DNA of 18,186 nt, taken from JBFMDU01 sp034431935. Its GTDB lineage: Bacteria; Chloroflexota; Dehalococcoidia; GIF9; JBFMDU01. Positions within the stretch are counted from its first letter, which is position 1. Every line of letters begins with the position of its first letter. The notes below the pieces were generated by a model that saw only the letters and a program-made list of their open reading frames with translations, did no database searches and was not told the DNA's origin. Shown here one piece after another: positions 14,508 through 18,186 of this stretch. Position numbers and translations under genes: made by a program. The stretch lies in the NCBI GenBank assembly GCA_034431935.1, contig DAOUCU010000116.1, positions 1 through 18,186 on the forward strand, given 5' to 3'.

Positions 14508-15785
14508 CTATTTCTTGATCCAAGGGGGTAGTTGTATCTTGCCGCTCGCGGCAGCGGCCGGAGCAACAATCGCCCGTTCGCCGGGCTTCTGCCACTGGAT
14601 CATGACGGTAATGACGCTGGTCTTGGGATCGCTACCATAGACAACCTGGTGTTTCTTGTCAAACTTGATGTGACCCATGACCCCATCCATGTCGGTTGCC
14701 TCGAGGGCCGTCACAATGGAGTCGCCATCAAGTTTCCCGGCCTTTTCGATGGCGTTGGCCAGTACGTAGATTGAATCGTAGCAGGCGGAAGGTACGCTGT
14801 CGGTGCCAGGCCCGGTGCCGTATTTCTTTACAAAAGCATCGTAGGCCGCGACCGACTTGGGCACCGTCGGTACCGGCACGTTGCCAACTTCGGCAACTGC
14901 CAGACAGGCATACTCAACCTTGCCATTGTAGATTTTCCAGGCCTCGGGAGCTACGGTCGGTGATGACATTCCAACCAGTAATGCCGGGACCTGATTGTTA
15001 TACGCCTGCTCAATGAAGGCACCGCCTTCCGGGTTCGAAAAGTTGATGCACACTACCTGAGCGCCGGAAGCTTTAATCTTCTGGATTACCATCGAATAGT
15101 CGGTTGTACCGAGAGGGGCAGTCTCCGAGCCAACGTTGACCCATCCCTTCGCCTTGAGAGCGGCATCGACGGCAGCCTGAGTGCCTTTTGCCCAGGCGGC
15201 ATCTTCCTGAACGTAAAACACTTTGTTCCAGCCGTTGGCACTGCCCATCTGAATAATCGGGTCATATTCGGCCGCGGCCAGAATTAGCGAGTCGACCGTG
15301 AGCCGGAAGACGTACTTGTACGTTGCGTAGTTATCAGCGACCTTCTGGGTAATAGCCGGACTCTTGGCACTCGGTATTATCATTGGGAGCTTGTATTTAG
15401 ATATGAGGTCCATGGCCGCCAGCGCCACCTCGGAACGTTCGGGGCTTATGGCAATCGCCACAGGCTTCTTTTCAAGGATTAATTTTTCCATGGCTACCAA
15501 TGCATCAGCAGCGGAAGTCTGCGGCTTCATGGCGGCAGTGTCGATTACCTCCAGCTTGAGAGGACGCTTCTTGCCTTCAACCGTGATACCGCCCTTGGAG
15601 TTGATTTCTTCGATGGCAAGCTGGGCGAACTTGACACCGTCAGCGCCGACAGCGTAACCCATTGACGGAGTCGCCCCAAGAACTATCGGTTCTGCGGTCG
15701 GGGCACCTCCAGCGCACGAGACGGAAGCGATGGTAAGCGGAATGATGACTAGACACGACAGTAACGTGAGCAGCCTCTTGGTCAT
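14508..15785 (-). CDS. livK: Branched-chain-amino-acid-type ABC transporter substrate-binding lipoprotein (LivK-like)
   Basis: A 23-residue signal (MTKR, hydrophobic core, ASVS) precedes Cys24. The -3 position is Ser rather than Leu, a loose lipobox, but a lipoprotein is still the best reading. The mature part is a Peripla_BP_6-type two-lobe binding protein: IVLGATPSMGYAVGADG, the AAxEINSKGGI-like segment (about 57-67), SPERSEVALAAMDLISKYK, a FRLTVDS stretch, GTTDYS and AYDAFVKKYG. It would sit on the outer face of the membrane and deliver ligand to LivHM. The ligand is unknown; the CoA ligase in the operon points to a carboxylic acid. An in-frame TAA 9-7 bases upstream fixes ATG 15785 as the most upstream start. 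It appears to have its own promoter at 15858-15886. Confidence 0.92.
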   Translation of the reverse strand: MTKRLLTLLSCLVIIPLTIASVSCAGGAPTAEPIVLGATPSMGYAVGADGVKFAQLAIEEINSKGGITVEGKKRPLKLEVIDTAAMKPQTSAADALVAMEKLILEKKPVAIAISPERSEVALAAMDLISKYKLPMIIPSAKSPAITQKVADNYATYKYVFRLTVDSLILAAAEYDPIIQMGSANGWNKVFYVQEDAAWAKGTQAAVDAALKAKGWVNVGSETAPLGTTDYSMVIQKIKASGAQVVCINFSNPEGGAFIEQAYNNQVPALLVGMSSPTVAPEAWKIYNGKVEYACLAVAEVGNVPVPTVPKSVAAYDAFVKKYGTGPGTDSVPSACYDSIYVLANAIEKAGKLDGDSIVTALEATDMDGVMGHIKFDKKHQVVYGSDPKTSVITVMIQWQKPGERAIVAPAAAASGKIQLPPWIKK

Positions 15786-15801
15786 TTTCCTTTACGATTT
15801 G

Positions 15802-15809
15802 CCTCCTTT
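15802..15809 (-). promoter_or_regulatory. Unusually distant Shine-Dalgarno site upstream of livK
   Basis: AAAGGAGG is 16 bases before the ATG at 15785, longer than normal. A nearer AAGGA lies only two to three bases from the ATG. Since a stop codon blocks earlier in-frame starts, one of these two must serve livK, or ribosomes slide. Confidence 0.4.
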
Positions 15810-15857
15810 CCGAAATTATTCTTGGGTGGAAACCTGTGGAAGGGTTGAACGCAACCT

Positions 15858-15886
15858 AGTTTATTGCCGATAGACCAGTTTGTCAA
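15858..15886 (-). promoter_or_regulatory. Candidate sigma-70-type promoter of the importer operon
   Basis: On the minus strand a perfect TTGACA (15886-15881) and TAAACT (15863-15858, 4/6) are 17 bases apart. The transcript would start near 15851, about 65 bases before the livK ATG. Confidence 0.6.
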
Positions 15887-15893
15887 TGTGCCA

Positions 15894-15932
15894 ACCGGTC
15901 AATATTGTGGCAGGTACCGGTAACTTTCCGGT
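15894..15932. repeat. Three ACCGGT-type hexamers phased at 11 and 22 bases upstream of the importer promoter
   Basis: ACCGGT occurs at 15894-15899 and 15916-15921, and TCCGGT at 15927-15932; starts are 22 and 11 bases apart, i.e. on one face of the helix. They lie just upstream of the -35 box in minus-strand sense, where an activator could bind. No factor is identified. Confidence 0.4.
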
Positions 15933-15942
15933 GTAAAGGCGA

Positions 15943-16311
15943 TTAGTGAGAAGGCATACTGAAAGAAAGGTATGCGGCGAAGCCGAGGAGACCGGCTGCC
16001 AGTGGCTGGAGCACGCCGGAATAGTATCCCTGGTGAGTGCCGTGGTAAATGCCGGCGATAAGAATAACCAAAGCCACGATGGTCAGGATGCAACGCTCGG
16101 CGATGACTCGCCATGTCTGCCGCCGTCTTGTGTCACCAAGGGAAAGTAAAAAAGATACGGCCAGAGCGGCGCCGGCCAGGACCTCGGTAATAAATGACGG
16201 CAGTCCTCCGGTGGTCAGATGATAGAAAGCCTGGACGAAAACCACTACCATGATAGCGGCGACAATTGCCCGCCGGATAAGAATACGTCTGGCTCGGGTC
16301 CAGCTTAGCAC
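15943..16311 (-). CDS. Small integral membrane protein, function unknown
   Basis: I do not recognise this 122-residue protein. It has about four hydrophobic segments (roughly 12-32, 39-59, 68-90, 98-118), with arginine-rich stretches at the N-terminus (RARRILIRR) and between helices two and three (DTRRRQTWR), so both lie in the cytoplasm by the positive-inside rule. There are no catalytic motifs and no signal peptide cleavage site. The start is GTG at 16311, supported by AGGAGGAG 6 bases upstream. It lies between dnaK and the importer operon; the hairpin at 16344-16380 and the promoter at 15858-15886 suggest it belongs clearly to neither. Confidence 0.7.
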   Translation of the reverse strand: MLSWTRARRILIRRAIVAAIMVVVFVQAFYHLTTGGLPSFITEVLAGAALAVSFLLSLGDTRRRQTWRVIAERCILTIVALVILIAGIYHGTHQGYYSGVLQPLAAGLLGFAAYLSFSMPSH

Positions 16312-16317
16312 CGGCTG

Positions 16318-16325
16318 CTCCTCCT
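16318..16325 (-). promoter_or_regulatory. Strong Shine-Dalgarno site for the GTG start at 16311
   Basis: AGGAGGAG on the minus strand, 6 bases before GTG. It is the best evidence that the 122-residue membrane protein is translated from that codon. Confidence 0.7.
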
Positions 16326-16343
16326 GAATGAACGAAGGAGAAT

Positions 16344-16380
16344 AGGGCCGCCATCCGCGGGATCACCGTATGGCGGCCCT
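16344..16380 (-). terminator. Perfect 11-bp hairpin downstream of dnaK
   Basis: AGGGCCGCCAT (16344-16354) pairs perfectly with ATGGCGGCCCT (16370-16380) across a 15-base loop, 18 bases after the dnaK stop codon on the minus strand. ATTCTCC follows with no real T-tract, so termination may be partial. Confidence 0.6.
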
Positions 16381-16398
16381 GATTGCATCGAAGCCGGT

Positions 16399-18186
16399 CT
16401 AGACCTCCCGGAACTCGCCCTCAACGGTTCCTTCGTCTCCGCCCTTGCCGCCCTGCGGTCCGCCGCGTGGCCCCTGGCCTCCGGGTGGGGGACTGCTGCC
16501 GCCAGGAGGCGGCCCTCCGGGAGGTGGTCCGCCGGCCTGTCCGTAAACCTTGGCACCAACTTGCTGGATGGCCTGGGACAACTCTTCCATGGTTCGGCGC
16601 ATGTAGGCAGTGTCGTGTCCCTGCAAGGCATTGCGGAGTGCCGCAATCTTGCCTTCTATTTGCTGCCTCAGGTCAGCGGGAACCTTATCACCGAGCTCAC
16701 GCAGGGTGCGTTCCGTAGTGTAAATCATGCTGTCGGCAGCATTTCTGGTCTCGACCTCTTCCTTCCGTTTGGCGTCATCAGCGGCGTGGGCTTCGGCTTC
16801 ACGGCGCATCCTTTCTACGTCCTGCTTGCTGAGGCCGCTGGAGGCGGTGATGGTAATCTTTTGTTCGCGGCCAGTACCCTTGTCGCGGGCATGGACGCTG
16901 AGGATACCGTTGGCGTCGATATCGAATGTCACCTCGATTTGAGGTACGCCCCGCGGTGCCGGAATAATGCCGTCAAGAATAAAGCGCCCCAGGGTCCGGT
17001 TGTCCGCCGCCATCGGGCGTTCCCCCTGAAGTACGTGAATTTCAACGCTTGGCTGGTTGTCAGAAGCCGTGCTGAATATCTGGCTCTTTGAGGTTGGGAT
17101 GGTGGTGTTGCGGGGTATCAGGGGTGTCATCACGCCGCCCAAAGTTTCAATACCGAGGGTAAGCGGAGTGACATCAAGCAGGAGGACGTCCTTGACCTCG
17201 CCCTTGAGTACGGCGGCCTGAATGGCGGCGCCCCGGGCAACCGCTTCGTCCGGGTTGACGCTTTTGTTTGGCTCTCTGCCGAAGAATTGCTTGACGATTT
17301 CCTGCATCTTGGGCATACGTGTCTGCCCGCCCACAAGGACGACTTCTTTGACCTGTGCGGTGGTCAGGCCGGCATCGGATAGCGCCTGCCGGCAGGGGGG
17401 GATGCTCCTCTCGAGAAGGTCAATGGTCATCTGTTCGAATTTGGCCCGGGTTAGAGTCATGTTCAGATGCTTCGGTCCGCTGGCGTCGGCGCTGATGAAT
17501 GGCAGACTGATGTCTGTCTGGGCAACGCCGGTGAGCTCCCTCTTGGCTTTCTCCGCGGCATCCTTCAGACGCTGGAGGGCCATGCGGTCCTGCTTGAGGT
17601 CGATGCCGGTTTCCTTCTTGAACTCAGCGATCAGCCAGTCCATGATTCGCTGGTCAAGGTCATCGCCGCCGAGGTGCGTATCTCCGTTCGTCGATTTCAC
17701 CTGGAAGGTGCCCTCACCGATTTCAAGGATGGAGATATCGAAAGTGCCGCCCCCAAAGTCATAGACGGCGATTATTTCATCCTTATTCTTGTCCAGGCCG
17801 TAGGCGAGTGATGCCGCCGTCGGCTCGTTGATGATCCGGAGGACGTTAAATCCGGCGATGGAGCCGGCGTCTTTGGTGGCCTGGCGCTGGCTGTCATTGA
17901 AGTAGGCGGGCACCGTCAGCACCACATCGGTGATTTTCTCACCCAGATAGGCTTCAGCATCAGCCTTGAGCTTCTGCAAAATCATGGCCGTGATTTCCGG
18001 CGGGCTGTACTCCTTACCGCCCATTATGACATGGGCATCTCCATTGGATGCGGGGACTATCTTGTAGGGGAGACGCTTCATGTCGTCCTGGACGGTAGGG
18101 TCAGTAAACTTGCGTCCCATCAGCCGCTTGATGCTGTAGATGGTGTTTTCCGGATTGATAATGGCCTGGCGCTTGGCCAGCAGGCC
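16399..18186 (-). CDS. dnaK: Chaperone protein DnaK (Hsp70), N-terminus outside the window
   Basis: The frame is open to the window edge; 595 residues are visible and about 50 N-terminal residues, including the first phosphate loop, are missing. The ATG at 18120 is internal, within the KRLMGRKF motif. Hsp70 motifs in order: AKRQAIINPENTIYSIKR, VPAYFNDSQRQATKDAG, VYDFGGGTFDISIL, GDTHLGGDDLD, VLVGGQTRMPKMQ, NPDEAVARGAA, and the linker DVLLLDVTPLTLGIETLGG, followed by the substrate-binding domain and helical lid. The ATP-driven chaperone folds proteins with DnaJ and GrpE. The tail is unusual: about 32 residues of Gly/Pro runs before an acidic end EGEFREV, in place of the common DAEFEEV-type end. 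No heat-shock operator is visible because the promoter is outside. Terminated by the hairpin at 16344-16380. Confidence 0.98.
   Translation of the reverse strand, partial: GLLAKRQAIINPENTIYSIKRLMGRKFTDPTVQDDMKRLPYKIVPASNGDAHVIMGGKEYSPPEITAMILQKLKADAEAYLGEKITDVVLTVPAYFNDSQRQATKDAGSIAGFNVLRIINEPTAASLAYGLDKNKDEIIAVYDFGGGTFDISILEIGEGTFQVKSTNGDTHLGGDDLDQRIMDWLIAEFKKETGIDLKQDRMALQRLKDAAEKAKRELTGVAQTDISLPFISADASGPKHLNMTLTRAKFEQMTIDLLERSIPPCRQALSDAGLTTAQVKEVVLVGGQTRMPKMQEIVKQFFGREPNKSVNPDEAVARGAAIQAAVLKGEVKDVLLLDVTPLTLGIETLGGVMTPLIPRNTTIPTSKSQIFSTASDNQPSVEIHVLQGERPMAADNRTLGRFILDGIIPAPRGVPQIEVTFDIDANGILSVHARDKGTGREQKITITASSGLSKQDVERMRREAEAHAADDAKRKEEVETRNAADSMIYTTERTLRELGDKVPADLRQQIEGKIAALRNALQGHDTAYMRRTMEELSQAIQQVGAKVYGQAGGPPPGGPPPGGSSPPPGGQGPRGGPQGGKGGDEGTVEGEFREV
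16438..16533 (-). repeat. Gly/Pro-rich low-complexity tail of DnaK
   Basis: These bases encode about 32 residues made mainly of PPPGG and related units. The DNA is correspondingly GC-rich and locally repetitive, a place prone to length changes. Confidence 0.8.

Noticed and set aside
16561..17091. Plus-strand open frame of 176 codons opposite dnaK
   Set aside because: dnaK is unambiguous in this stretch; the antisense frame is a by-product of its codon usage.
1..18186. CRISPR arrays, tRNA, rRNA, insertion sequences, attachment sites, riboswitches
   Set aside because: No regularly spaced repeats, cloverleaf or rRNA signatures, transposase-like proteins or recognisable aptamer were seen by reading; low-level RNA structures cannot be excluded without a covariance-model search.

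Overview
The window reads as bacterial chromosome of moderately high GC from an anaerobic or facultative degrader of organic acids or aromatics. The gene content (4-hydroxybutyryl-CoA dehydratase-like protein, FAD/CCG-type redox modules, a tandem DUF6125-like protein, and a Liv-type importer next to a CoA ligase) would fit Chloroflexota (Dehalococcoidia-like) or Desulfobacterota. That placement is inference from gene content; no rRNA or other reliable marker is present, and dnaK is the best gene for a phylogenetic test. Apart from the first partial gene and one TetR regulator, everything is on the minus strand. No stretch longer than 300 bases lacks a gene; the longest gap is the 295-base divergent promoter region at 6973-7267.

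Region 1 (1-417): the C-terminal end of a HpaB/AbfD-family enzyme on the plus strand, followed by a hairpin with a GCAA loop and T-tract that probably ends transcription from both sides.

Region 2 (415-6972, minus strand): a catabolic redox cluster read in the order SDR dehydrogenase, FAD-binding oxidoreductase, two-cluster/CCG-domain iron-sulfur protein, second FAD-binding oxidoreductase. A hairpin and a separate promoter then precede a gene encoding two tandem copies of a DUF6125-like domain. Two FAD subunits around one CCG iron-sulfur subunit resembles the subunit set of glycolate oxidase (GlcD/GlcE/GlcF), but both flavoproteins are full length.

Region 3 (6973-7870): a divergent promoter region and a TetR-family regulator on the plus strand. 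Both directions have a perfect TTGACA -35 box, and there are palindromes where a repressor could bind.

Region 4 (7996-15785, minus strand): an operon-like run encoding a complete branched-chain-amino-acid-type ABC importer (binding lipoprotein, two permeases, two ATPases), an AMP-forming acyl-CoA synthetase and a geranylgeranyl-reductase-like flavoprotein. The likely logic is uptake of a carboxylic acid, CoA activation in the cytoplasm, then redox processing. A strong hairpin after the binding-protein gene probably sets its higher expression.

Region 5 (15943-18186, minus strand): a small four-helix membrane protein of unknown function, and dnaK, whose N-terminus lies outside the window.

No tRNA, rRNA, CRISPR array, insertion sequence or phage gene was seen. 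The most interesting unit is the SDR/FAD/FeS/FAD cluster with its DUF6125-duplication neighbour and divergent TetR regulator; its substrate cannot be read from the sequence.
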